Assembly: GCA_902806065.1 (NCBI GenBank)
Contig: CADCVE010000015.1
Location: 1 to 64,000 of the forward strand
Length of the DNA: 64,000 nucleotides
DNA from: an uncultured Rubrobacteraceae bacterium
GTDB taxonomy: Bacteria; Actinomycetota; Rubrobacteria; Rubrobacterales; Rubrobacteraceae
Direction of reading: 5' to 3'
Shown: positions 25,686-36,522 of the stretch, one piece after another
How the letters are laid out: every line of letters starts with the position of its first letter
Numbering within the stretch: the first letter of the stretch is position 1
Program-made: the position numbers and the translations under genes
The notes under the pieces: model-generated
What the model was told of the DNA's origin: nothing
What the model saw: the letters and a program-made list of their open reading frames with translations, nothing else
Database searches by the model: none

Positions 25686-26216
25686 ATGACGATGGAGCCA
25701 GTGAGCGTGGTACCGCACGATCCCGCTTGGCCGCACCTCTTCGCTCTCGAATGCTCGCGGGTCGAGGCAGTTGTCGGGGCGTGGGTGGAAACCGTAGAGC
25801 ACATAGGTAGCACGGCGGTACCGGGGCTGGACGCGAAGCCGGTCATCGACCTTCTGGTCGGCGTACGCAATATCCGGGATGCGGACCACTGTGTACGGCC
25901 ACTGGAGAGCATCGGGTACTCTTTCTGGGCGGAAGACCCGAACCTCGATCATCATCGGCTGTTCGTGAAGTTCGTCGATGCCAGAATGACCTCCCGGACT
26001 CACAACCTGCATATAGTGGAGACCGGGAGCGCGTAACGTGAGGATCGTCTCGTGTTCCGCGACTATCTGCGGGACCATCCCGAGACAGCCGGGGAGTATA
26101 CGCGTCTCAAATATGACCTCGCCGAACGCTTTCGGGACGACCGCGAGGCTTATACACGGGCCAAAACGAAATTTGTCTCCGCCGTGGTGGGGAGAGCAAA
26201 GGCTTTGCGAGGGTAG
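25686..26216 (+). pseudogene. GrpB-family protein interrupted by an in-frame TAA
   Basis: From ATG 25686 the frame gives the GrpB (UPF0157) nucleotidyltransferase-like fold: 'VVPHDPAWPHLFALECSRVE', 'VEHIGSTAVPGLDAKPVIDL' and 'SRTHNLHIVETGSA'. It then hits TAA 26034-26036. The same frame continues with 'REDRLVFRDYLRDHPETAGE' and 'YTRLKYDLAERFRDDREAYT' to TAG 26214, which is the normal C-terminal part of the family. Homologues have an aromatic residue at the stop position, so TAC/TAT to TAA is the likely change. Full read-through would give 176 residues, the usual length. The Trp next to it has also become Arg, which favours decay. Confidence 0.8.
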
Positions 26217-26293
26217 GGAAATTGGAGTGGCCTGGTGGGGGCGCGGAATAATGGGTTCTTTTTATGCGCTGTCGTTGAGGTTAAACTGCCACT

Positions 26294-27865
26294 ATGCAAG
26301 GGACCGTCATAGACAACCGTTACACTGTGCTTGAACCATTGGGTGGCGGGGGAATGGCGCAGGTTTATCTGGCACATGATGAGGTCCTGGATCGGGACGT
26401 GGCTCTGAAGATGCTGAAGAGCCAGTATGCGAACGATGAGGAGTTCGTCGAGCGGTTCCGGCGAGAGGCGCAGAGTGCGGCTCGCCTCACGCATCCGAAT
26501 ATCGTGTCTATATACGATCGGGGGCGTTCGGAGGACGGGGCCTATTACATTGCCATGGAGCATGTGCCGCGAGGAACGTTGAAGGAGAGGATCAACAGAG
26601 ACGGCGCTTTTGATCCGGGGGTCGCGGCTGGAGTGGCGCTCCAGATCTCCGACGCCCTGCAAGCGGCTCACGAAAGCGGCGTGATCCACCGCGACATCAA
26701 ACCCCAGAACGTCCTGGTGACGAAAACGGGCGACGTGAAGGTGACGGACTTCGGTATCGCGCGGGCCGCATCCTCACCCCTTACCCAGACGAGTGCGGTT
26801 ATGGGCACTGCGGGCTACATGTCCCCTGAACAGGCCACGGGCAAGCCTGTCGGCCCACAAACCGACCTGTACTCTCTGGGCATCGTCCTCTACGAGATGC
26901 TCACCGGCAACCTACCATACACCGCCGACAACCCGGTCGCTCAGGCAATGATGCATGTACAAGAACCGCCGCGCTCGCCACGCGAGGCCAACCCGAACGT
27001 CCCCGAACCGCTGGACGCCATAACCCTGAAGCTGTTAGCAAAGGACCCCGAGGACCGCTACGCGAGCGCCGCAACGCTCGCCGACGACCTCGAGCGGGTG
27101 CGCTCCGGGCTCTCTCCGGCCGCCGTTGGTATGGAGACTACCGTGGAGATGGCCGCGCCTCTCCCGCCCCTACCCGCGGCCCCGGACGGTCGGACGACGA
27201 AGACGGCTCTACGGCCACCGCCGTCCGAACACACGAGGTTCCACGGGCGCGGCGGAAGGCAGCGGAGCAGGCTCTACCCTGCTCTAGCCGCGCTGCTCTT
27301 CGGCGCTATACTGCTTGGCGTCCTCGCCTTGGCCTTGACGAACTTCCTCCCGGAACCCGGCGATTCCAACGAAGAATCCGGGGAGCAGTCCGTCGCGGAA
27401 GAGTCCGAACCGCAGCCGGAGGAGGCGGCAGAGGCGCCGGCTACTGTGTCGGTTCCCAACCTCGTCGGTGTCTTCAACGTCCAGGGGGCAGCAGGCACGC
27501 TCGACGCCGAGGGCCTCGTGCTTGGGAGTGTAGGCGAAGGATCTAATGACACGATACCCGCGGGCTTGGTAAGCGAACAAGACCCCGCGGCAGGGGAAGA
27601 GGTCGAACCGGGTAGAGAGGTGGACGTGTCCGTGAGCACGGGACCGGCACCTGCTCCCGTCGTACAGCAGCCGGTCCCCTTGCCAGCGCCGGTCCCCTTG
27701 CCAGCGCCGGCCCCCACGCCGGCCGTGAACGAGAAGCAGGGTGGCGGAGACAAGCAGAACGAGAAGAACAACGAAAAGAAGCAGAAGGGCGAAGACAAGA
27801 AGGGGAAAGACAACAAGAAGGAGAGAGGGAGCGTAGACGAGGATGGTGGACAGGAAGCAAATTAG
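26294..27865 (+). CDS. transmembrane Ser/Thr protein kinase with one PASTA domain (PknB-like)
   Basis: This protein has 523 residues. The kinase domain (about 8-265) has Gly loop LGGGGMAQVYLAHD, ATP-binding Lys in DVALKMLKS, catalytic loop HRDIKPQN, DFGIARAA and APE-like YMSPEQATG. A juxtamembrane linker leads to one membrane helix (ALAALLFGAILLGVLALALT, near residue 340). One extracellular PASTA domain follows (VPNLVGVFNVQGAAGTLDAE), then a Pro-rich repeat (PLPAPVPLPAP) and a Lys/Glu/Asn-rich tail. PASTA kinases sense peptidoglycan fragments and regulate growth and division. A single PASTA unit is fewer than the usual three or four. An 18-bp tandem repeat encodes the PVPLPA units. Confidence 0.93.
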   Translation: MQGTVIDNRYTVLEPLGGGGMAQVYLAHDEVLDRDVALKMLKSQYANDEEFVERFRREAQSAARLTHPNIVSIYDRGRSEDGAYYIAMEHVPRGTLKERINRDGAFDPGVAAGVALQISDALQAAHESGVIHRDIKPQNVLVTKTGDVKVTDFGIARAASSPLTQTSAVMGTAGYMSPEQATGKPVGPQTDLYSLGIVLYEMLTGNLPYTADNPVAQAMMHVQEPPRSPREANPNVPEPLDAITLKLLAKDPEDRYASAATLADDLERVRSGLSPAAVGMETTVEMAAPLPPLPAAPDGRTTKTALRPPPSEHTRFHGRGGRQRSRLYPALAALLFGAILLGVLALALTNFLPEPGDSNEESGEQSVAEESEPQPEEAAEAPATVSVPNLVGVFNVQGAAGTLDAEGLVLGSVGEGSNDTIPAGLVSEQDPAAGEEVEPGREVDVSVSTGPAPAPVVQQPVPLPAPVPLPAPAPTPAVNEKQGGGDKQNEKNNEKKQKGEDKKGKDNKKERGSVDEDGGQEAN

Positions 27866-27955
27866 GGTAAGAGCGGCTGACAAGGTACGCTAATCAGGCC
27901 GGTGCCCTCGGAGACGGTTCGCGGGGAGAGGCTCTGGATAAGGAGGTAAGGCGAT

Positions 27956-29542
27956 TTGACCACAGTGCGTGAAATTACCTATGATCTGCTACGCGAACTT
28001 GGGATGACCACTATCTTCGGCAACCCCGGCTCGACGGAGCTGCCGTTTCTCCAAGACTTCCCCGACGACTTCCGCTACGTCCTCGGGCTGCAGGAGGCGT
28101 CCGTGCTGGGGATGGCGGACGGATACGCGCAGGGGACGGGGCAGGCAGCGTTCGTCAACCTGCATACGGGGCCGGGACTCGGCAACGCGATGGGGGCTAT
28201 GGTAACGGCGTGGCACAACAGGACGCCGCTGGTGGTCACCGCTGGGCAGCAGGACCGGCGGCATATATCGCTGGACCCGATGTTGAGCGGGAAACTCGTC
28301 GATCTGGCGAAGCCGTACGTCAAGCGAAGCTATGAGCCGTACCGGGCGGAGGACGTGCCGCGTGAGATCCTCCGCGCCTACCACACCGCGATGCAGGCCC
28401 CGAAGGGTCCGGTCTTTCTCTCCATCCCGATGAACGACTGGGACGAGGAGGCTGAGACGCCCCCATTCCATAAGGTCTACCACGAGCCCGCCCCCGACCC
28501 CGAGGGCCTGAGAGAGTTCGCGGAGATACTCGCGGCGGCGGAGAGGCCGGCTATCGTGGCAGGTGCCTGGGTGGACCGCAAAGGCGCCTTCTACGATACG
28601 GTAGCTCTCGCCGAGAAGCTCAAGGCGGCGGTGTGGGAGGCCCCGCTTGCCTCGCGGGCTGGCTTTCCGCAGGACCATCCACTCTTTCAGGGCAGCCTCG
28701 CCCCCGCCCAGAAGCAGGTCAGCGAGCAACTCGCGGGCTACGACGTCGTGCTGGTCCTCGGCGCTCCGGTCTTTCTGTATTACCCTTACGTGCCCGGACC
28801 GGTGGTTAAAGAAGGAACCCGGGTACTGCAGATCACTGGCGACCCCGACAAGGCGACCCGCGCCGCTCTTGGCACGAGCCTCTTCGGGAACGTCGCGTAT
28901 ACCGTACACCAGCTACTGGAGATGCTGCCGGAGGAGCCGAACCGCGCGGCCCCACCCGCCCGCGAAGCGCCCGCGACACCCGAGGCTGCGACCCCAATAC
29001 CGCCCGCGTATCTGATGCACGCTCTCGCGGAGGTCTTGCCGGATGATGTCTCGATCTTCGAGGAGTCGGGCTCTATCAGGGGGACGTTCCACGAGCACAT
29101 AAGACCGGGCTGGCCCGGGGCGTACTTCAATGCCGCCTCCGGGGGACTGGGATACGCGATGCCCGCCTCCGTTGGGTACAAGATCGCGCAACCAGAGAGG
29201 CCGGTGATCTGCCTGATCGGCGACGGTTCCAGCATGTACTCCAACCAGGCCATGTGGACCGCTGCCCGCTACGACGTAAACGTTCTCTTCCTGGTCGTGG
29301 ACAACAGCGGCTACTACATCCTCAAAGGCTTCCGCGATGCCGGTGGAATACCCGACACCGTCCCCGGCCTTGACCTCCCCGACCTCGACCTCGTGAAGGT
29401 AGCTGAAGGCATGGGTGTCCGCGGCGAACGAGTCGAGAAGCCAGAAGCTCTCGGAGACGCGCTCAAGCGCGGTCTCGCCGCCAAATGGCCCTACCTCCTC
29501 AGCGTAACAGTCGAACCGGAGGCACCCGACCTACCGAGCTGA
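27956..29542 (+). CDS. thiamine-diphosphate enzyme, benzoylformate decarboxylase-like (copy 1)
   Basis: This 528-residue protein has the three-domain ThDP decarboxylase fold. It shows 'FGNPGSTELPFLQDFPDDFR', the catalytic Glu in 'LQEASVLGMADGYAQGTG', His in NLHTGPGLGNAMG, and the ThDP/magnesium motif GDGSSMYSNQAMWTAARYDV near residue 420. Benzoylformate decarboxylases convert benzoylformate to benzaldehyde in mandelate metabolism; paralogues handle other 2-oxo acids. TTG 27956 is preceded by AAGGAGGT, so the non-ATG start is credible. A close paralogue lies 441 bp downstream, and the two share a 148-bp identical block. Confidence 0.88.
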   Translation: MTTVREITYDLLRELGMTTIFGNPGSTELPFLQDFPDDFRYVLGLQEASVLGMADGYAQGTGQAAFVNLHTGPGLGNAMGAMVTAWHNRTPLVVTAGQQDRRHISLDPMLSGKLVDLAKPYVKRSYEPYRAEDVPREILRAYHTAMQAPKGPVFLSIPMNDWDEEAETPPFHKVYHEPAPDPEGLREFAEILAAAERPAIVAGAWVDRKGAFYDTVALAEKLKAAVWEAPLASRAGFPQDHPLFQGSLAPAQKQVSEQLAGYDVVLVLGAPVFLYYPYVPGPVVKEGTRVLQITGDPDKATRAALGTSLFGNVAYTVHQLLEMLPEEPNRAAPPAREAPATPEAATPIPPAYLMHALAEVLPDDVSIFEESGSIRGTFHEHIRPGWPGAYFNAASGGLGYAMPASVGYKIAQPERPVICLIGDGSSMYSNQAMWTAARYDVNVLFLVVDNSGYYILKGFRDAGGIPDTVPGLDLPDLDLVKVAEGMGVRGERVEKPEALGDALKRGLAAKWPYLLSVTVEPEAPDLPS

Positions 29543-29983
29543 GGCTGGGCACCTCCACAAGCTGGAGCGAGCATTCAAATCATGGGCATCTCGGCAGGGC
29601 GGGATCGAAGCTCCGTCGCTGATCTTGACGATCTCTTGCCCTACGGGACAATCGTTAGCCAAAATGTGCCTCCCGTCGTCGGCTGGCTAAAATGTGCCTC
29701 CCGTCGTCGGCTGGCTATTCCCATTGCTCTGAGGAAAGCAGGTGGCAATGAATAGCGGATGAATTCGGCCGGTCTTGAGAAGGTTCGGCATACTGAGTGA
29801 AGCGATCAAGGAGCCGGAAGGCCGCTTGAGCCGGAGACGCCTCCGACGCGGCCGATCCTACTCCTCCACGCGGTCCTTGAGCTTGAGATTCCAGATCTTC
29901 CGAGTCGAGGCCGAACACGCCCCGTTTCGGCTCTCTGGTATATTCATCGCAGGGGTAAGGGCTCTACAAGGGGGTAAAGCGCT
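29543..29983. other. interval between the paralogues; contains a tandem repeat
   Basis: There is no gene in these 441 bp. The left half carries a 28-bp tandem duplication (29661-29716). The right half is a leader: TATATT at 29939-29944 could be a -10, and a run of GGGGTAA-rich sequence precedes ATG 29984. No hairpin terminator was clear after the first paralogue. Confidence 0.5.
29661..29716. repeat. 28-bp tandem repeat, IS21-end-like
   Basis: Two identical, directly adjacent 28-bp units begin AAAATGTGCCTCCCGTCGTC and end GGCTGGCT. A partial unit (AGCC before the first) extends the pattern. Repeated blocks of this size with a TGTGCC-type core are characteristic of the ends of IS21-family elements, where tandem binding sites for the transposase lie. 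No istA/istB gene is present, so this would be a solo end. Confidence 0.6.
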
Positions 29984-31567
29984 ATGGCGACGGTTCGCGA
30001 AATCACCTTCGATCTGTTGCGCGAACTCGGGATGACCACCATCTTCGGCAACCCCGGCTCGACGGAACTGCTGTTTCTCCAAGACTTCCCCGACGACTTC
30101 CGCTACATCCTCGGGCTGCAGGAGGCGTCCGTGCTGGGGATGGCGGACGGGTACGCGCAGGGAACGGGCGAGGCGGCTCTAGTCAACTTGCACACGGGGC
30201 CGGGGCTCGGTAACGCGATGGGGGCGATGGTAACGGCGTGGCACAACAGGACGCCGCTGGTGGTAACGGCCGGGCAGCAGGATAGGCGGCATATCGCTTT
30301 GGAGCCGCTGCTGACCGGAGATTTGGTCGATCTGGCGAAGCCGTACGTCAAGCGAAGCTATGAGCCGTACCGGGCGGAGGACGTGCCGCGTGAGATCCTC
30401 CGCGCCTACCACACCGCGATGCAGGCCCCGAAGGGTCCGGTCTTTCTCTCCATCCCGATGAACGACTGGGACGCCGAAGCGGAGCCGTTCGCGGCGCGGG
30501 AGATCTCGCACCGCTCGGCCCCCGACCCCGAGGAGTTGGCGAAACTGGCGGAGCTGCTCGCGGGGGCGCGCAGGCCGGCTATCGTGGCCGGGCCAGGGAC
30601 TGCCCGGGCGGGGGCTTTCTATGATGCGGAGACGCTCGCGGAGAAGATGCAAGCGGAGGTGTGGAGCTCCCCGAACTCTCCCCTGGCCGGCTTCCCGGAG
30701 AGCCATCCGCTGTTCCAGGGACATCTGGCTCTGGCGCAGAAGACGCTCGCCGGGCAACTCTCGCCCTACGATGTGGTGCTGGTCCTCGGCGCCCAGGTCT
30801 TTCAGTACTACCCTTACGTGCCGGGACCGGTCGTCGAGGAGGGAACACGGCTCGTCCAGATCACCGAAGACCCCGAGGAGGCGCACCGGGCCGCGGCCGG
30901 TATCAGCGTGGTAGGGGACGTGGGTATCGCCATCCGCCAACTCACCGAACTCCTACCGAAAACCGATAGGCAACCACCGCCCGCGCCGGAGCTGCCCCCG
31001 ACGCCAGAAACCACGACACCGATGCCGGTCGAGTATGTAATGCACGTCCTCTCCGAGGTCCTGCCGGAGGATGCAATGATCGCCGACGAGTCGGCCTCCA
31101 GCAAGACGAAGTTCCACAAGTACATCCGGCCGAGCAAGCCCGGCGGCTACCTAACCTCCGCTGCCGGGGGCCTGGGGTACTGCCTGCCCGCCTCGGTCGG
31201 GTTGAAGCTTGCCCGGCCGGATCGTGCGGTGGTCTGCGTCATCGGAGACGGCTCTGTAACGTACTCGATCCAGGCTCTGTGGAGCGCCGCCCGCTACGGC
31301 GCGAACATAGTGGTCGTCGTGATCAACAACAGAGGCTACTCCATCCTGAAAGGCTTCAGGGAAGCCATCGGCATAAGCGACACCGTCCCCGGCCTGGACG
31401 TCCCCGGTATAGACTTCACGCGCGTGGCTGCTGGCTTCGGCGTCGATGGTGAGATAGTCGAAGAGGCGGAGGAACTTCCCAGCGCCTTGAAGAGTGCCCT
31501 TTCGGCTGAACGGCCCTATTTGCTCGACGTGATCGTGGATCCAGAGGTCCCGAAGCTTCTAAGCTAA
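29984..31567 (+). CDS. thiamine-diphosphate enzyme, benzoylformate decarboxylase-like (copy 2)
   Basis: This 527-residue protein is colinear with copy 1: 'MATVREITFDLLRELGMTTI', Glu in LQEASVLGMADGY, His in NLHTGPGLGNAMG, and ThDP motif GDGSVTYSIQALWSAARYGA. The first 160 residues are nearly identical to copy 1; the middle and C-terminal domains have diverged, including around the active-site lid (KTKFHKYIRPSKPG versus RGTFHEHIRPGWPG). Different substrate preference is therefore likely. ATG 29984 follows AAGGGGGTAAAG. The pair probably arose by duplication, followed by gene conversion over part of the N-terminal domain. Confidence 0.88.
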   Translation: MATVREITFDLLRELGMTTIFGNPGSTELLFLQDFPDDFRYILGLQEASVLGMADGYAQGTGEAALVNLHTGPGLGNAMGAMVTAWHNRTPLVVTAGQQDRRHIALEPLLTGDLVDLAKPYVKRSYEPYRAEDVPREILRAYHTAMQAPKGPVFLSIPMNDWDAEAEPFAAREISHRSAPDPEELAKLAELLAGARRPAIVAGPGTARAGAFYDAETLAEKMQAEVWSSPNSPLAGFPESHPLFQGHLALAQKTLAGQLSPYDVVLVLGAQVFQYYPYVPGPVVEEGTRLVQITEDPEEAHRAAAGISVVGDVGIAIRQLTELLPKTDRQPPPAPELPPTPETTTPMPVEYVMHVLSEVLPEDAMIADESASSKTKFHKYIRPSKPGGYLTSAAGGLGYCLPASVGLKLARPDRAVVCVIGDGSVTYSIQALWSAARYGANIVVVVINNRGYSILKGFREAIGISDTVPGLDVPGIDFTRVAAGFGVDGEIVEEAEELPSALKSALSAERPYLLDVIVDPEVPKLLS

Positions 31568-31651
31568 TCGGCTATTGGCCGCTAGCTTCTTTAGGGACCG
31601 CGCTGGCGATGAGCACTCAGAGAGATCGGAGACCACTGCGCCGAAAGCTCC

Positions 31652-32401
31652 CTACGAGCCCCGCTTCATCTCGCGGGTCTCGTTTATTGCTTTGGAGTAT
31701 TCCTTGACCATCAGCTGATATTCGTCGACCTCCTTGAAGGCGACCCTGTCCACAAGCTCGCCGAACCGCTTCTTCAGCGCCACGGTGGTAAAGAAGGCGC
31801 CCCGGTAGTAGGGAACGAGCTGTTCGAGCGTGATCGCCGGTCTCTCGGGACGGACTGTAGAAGACTCAGCCTCTTCAGAGGAGACCCGGATCTCCACGGT
31901 TCCGTTCGCATACTTCTCGGTGATGGCTTCGGGAGTTACGTCGAGGGCTTCGAGCACTTCGTCGTCGCCGGGTCTGTCGGCGAAGTCGTTACCCGAGTAG
32001 AGGTAGCGGATGCTACCGCCGCGGTCGATCACCACGATCGCCGGTACCGCGACGCTCTCTTTATCGTTCCACAGGCCACAAAGTTTAGCAAGGTCCCCGG
32101 TGGGGTCACTGAGGAGTTGGAAGGGAAGGGTTAGCTTCTCGACCATTACTTTGCTATGAGAGGGCGGGTCCACGCTTATGCCCGTGACCCTCGTCCCACG
32201 CTTCTCGAACTCTTCGTACTTCCTGGCATAGCTGACCAGCTGCCCGTTACAGTATGGTCACCAATCTCCCCGGTAGAAGACAAGGACGATGGGGCCTTCT
32301 TCAAGTTGCTGTATGAGGTTGAAGGGCTGGCCCTGCTCGTCGGGTAGCTCGAAGGCCGGCATCTCCTGTCCGGTCTCTATACCGGTGCTCGTCTCAGTCA
32401 C
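31652..32401 (-). CDS. probable selenocysteine-containing peroxiredoxin (UxxC), redoxin domain
   Basis: From GTG 32401 (GAGG site 8 nt upstream) the frame runs 250 codons to the stop at 31652, interrupted only by UGA at 32260-32258, codon 48. The surrounding residues are FYRGDW-UGA-PYCNGQLVSY. Homologous AhpC/TSA proteins have the peroxidatic Cys exactly there (GDWCPYC), so the codon most likely specifies selenocysteine in a UxxC redox motif (Sec48, Cys51). The redoxin domain covers about residues 10-150 (ISVDPPSHSKVMVEK, LPFQLLSDPTGDLAKLCGLW). A helical extension of about 90 residues follows. It should reduce peroxides in the cytoplasm. A GGUC-loop hairpin lies 20 nt past the UGA. The alternative is a pseudogene by TGC-to-TGA mutation. 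An ATG-started reading from 32173 would give only an inactive C-terminal piece. Confidence 0.7.
32225..32245 (-). promoter_or_regulatory. SECIS-like hairpin after the peroxiredoxin UGA
   Basis: On the minus-strand mRNA, GGC-AGCU pairs with AGCU-(AU)-GCC around a GGUC loop (loop at 32237-32234). This gives seven base pairs with a two-nucleotide bulge (AU) on the 3' side. The loop begins 20 nt after the UGA. Bacterial SECIS elements need a short stem 3' of the UGA with a guanine-rich apical loop; the E. coli fdhF element has the same GGUC sequence in its loop. The role is inferred from structure and position. Confidence 0.6.
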
Positions 32402-32529
32402 GTTCTATTCCTCGGCTCGGGGACACGCAGCGGTTAATGTACCCACGACCCCGGCGGGTTAAAGATGCTGCGGGGGAGGTGCGCACTTGACGGCGGTACC
32501 CGCTTGTTTTAGCATCCGGTGCTAGCGCG

Positions 32530-32690
32530 GACTCGCATCGAGAGCGGCGGAGGGAACTGGCCCCGAGAAGCCGCGGCAACCGGCGGTAAGTTGGCAACTA
32601 GCTACTTAGTCAACCATCGCAAGGTGCCAAGTCCAGCAGGATCCCTTGTAAAGGTCCTGGAAGATGTGAAGAGCCACGACGGCCTCTTCT
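32530..32690 (+). ncRNA. SAM-I (S-box) riboswitch with translational expression platform
   Basis: The 32.5-32.7 kb leader matches the S-box consensus in order: 'ATCGAGAGCGGCGGAGGGA', 'CTGGCCCCGAGAAGCC', 'GCGGCAACC', 'AAGGTGCCAAGTCC' and 'GGAAGATGTGAAGAG'. P1 forms between 32532-32539 (CTCGCATC) and 32663-32669. It binds S-adenosylmethionine and should shut the operon when SAM is plentiful. CCTCTTCT (32683-32690) complements the Shine-Dalgarno AGAAGGAGG (32743-32751), and GAAGAG (32668-32673) can instead pair with CTCTTC. No terminator follows. This suggests control of translation start rather than transcription. The metX ATG is an unusual 17 nt beyond the GGAGG. Confidence 0.9.
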
Positions 32691-32768
32691 ACGGAGCGGG
32701 TTGCGCGAAGGGCGAAAGCCATGGCGGAAAACCCGAAACTATAGAAGGAGGCTGTATTACTCCTGAGT

Positions 32769-35214
<2,446 letters not shown>

Positions 35215-35220
35215 TATAGA

Positions 35221-36522
35221 GTGAACCAAAGACCCCTCGTGATCAAGTTCGGGGGCACCTCGGTCGGTTACGGCGCAGCTTTCCTGCGCGCCGCCAAGAT
35301 TGCCGCCGGGGCCGCCAAAGACAGGCCGGTGGCCGTGGTCGTCTCGGCGATGTCCGGGACTACCGACGCCCTCCTCGACTTCGCCGCCTCTGCCACCCGC
35401 ACCACCGGTGGCGAGCCCCCCCGAACTTCTTCGACGGGCGCAACGCGCGAGGGGTCTCTCGCCGGCCTTCACCGCACCCTAGCCCGGCGCCACCTGCGGG
35501 CCGCCCGCGAGGCGGTACCCGAAGAGTTTCTAGCGGATGTCGAAGAGCGGCTACACGGTATCCTCGGGCGTTTGATCCAGACCGCCGGCGCTCCCGCTAA
35601 CGACCACGTAGCTCGCAAGGACGCGGTCGTCTCCTTCGGGGAGCGGCTCTCGGCGGAGATCCTGGCCGGGTCCATAAGCGGCTTCGGAGCGCCCGCCGCC
35701 GTGATCGCCGCCGACCCTATCGCCACGGACGCGAGCTTCGGGGAGGCCGAGGTGCTGGTCGACGAGACCCGGTCGCGGGCCGGGGAGTATGTGCGGCCGC
35801 TGCTGGAGGCGGGCCGGGTCGCCGTGGCGCCCGGTTACGTCGGGAGGGGGCCGGGCGGCGTCGTGACCACGCTTGGTCGCGGGGGTTCGGACCTCTCGGC
35901 GACCGTGTTGGGTAGGGCTCTGGGTTCGTCCGAGGTTTGGATCCTGTCGGACGTGGACGGCGTTTTGGATGCGGACCCGGATCTCATCCCCTCGGCGGCC
36001 CTGATCCCTAACCTCTCCTACCGTGAGGCCGGACAGTTCGCGTCTCTCGGCGCAAAGGTCCTGCACCCCAGGACGATGGAGCCCGCCTCCGCCGCGAGGA
36101 TGGAGGTCCGCGTCGGGAGCACCTTCAACCCCGACTCCCCGGGCACCTTGATCTCCGGTCACGAGGGCGGCCCGGGTGTCCGCAGCGTCGCCCTCCGTCG
36201 CAACCTCGCAATGACTCATGTCACGCGCGACGAAGCAGAATACGCCTTCTGCATACTCGGGTCCGACGCCGACGGCCTCAAAGTCCTCGCGGATGGCGCC
36301 ACAACCGCCGCCGTCGTGGGCGTCGGCACTCCAACTGATGAGGACCTGCTCCTGGGCCTGCGATGCCTGCACAACGCGGGCATTCGCACTCTCTGGGCCG
36401 GGAACACGTGCGCGGGCCTCGTGTTCGCCGTCGATGAAGCAGAGGCCGAGGCCGCTCTGCGAGCCGTGTATACCGGGCTCATCCCGGTCGAGACCGCGGC
36501 GGCCATGGAGGAGGTCGCGTGA
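35221..36522 (+). CDS. aspartate kinase
   Basis: This 433-residue protein has the amino-acid-kinase motif 'VIKFGGTSVGYGAAF', 'VVSAMSGTTDALLDFA', 'TLGRGGSDLSATVLGRALGS' and 'WILSDVDGVLDADP'. Two ACT-like segments occur at the C-terminus (TRDEAEYAFCILGSDADGLK onwards). It phosphorylates aspartate, the first step to methionine, threonine and lysine. The start is GTG 35221, 6 bp after metY. The stop overlaps the next start by four bases. Placement after metX/metY under a SAM riboswitch suggests a methionine-dedicated isozyme. Confidence 0.92.
   Translation: MNQRPLVIKFGGTSVGYGAAFLRAAKIAAGAAKDRPVAVVVSAMSGTTDALLDFAASATRTTGGEPPRTSSTGATREGSLAGLHRTLARRHLRAAREAVPEEFLADVEERLHGILGRLIQTAGAPANDHVARKDAVVSFGERLSAEILAGSISGFGAPAAVIAADPIATDASFGEAEVLVDETRSRAGEYVRPLLEAGRVAVAPGYVGRGPGGVVTTLGRGGSDLSATVLGRALGSSEVWILSDVDGVLDADPDLIPSAALIPNLSYREAGQFASLGAKVLHPRTMEPASAARMEVRVGSTFNPDSPGTLISGHEGGPGVRSVALRRNLAMTHVTRDEAEYAFCILGSDADGLKVLADGATTAAVVGVGTPTDEDLLLGLRCLHNAGIRTLWAGNTCAGLVFAVDEAEAEAALRAVYTGLIPVETAAAMEEVA

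Noticed and set aside
26034-26036. TAA in GrpB as a recoding site
   Set aside because: TAA is not known to be recoded by the selenocysteine or pyrrolysine systems, and a neighbouring conserved Trp is also lost, so decay is simpler.
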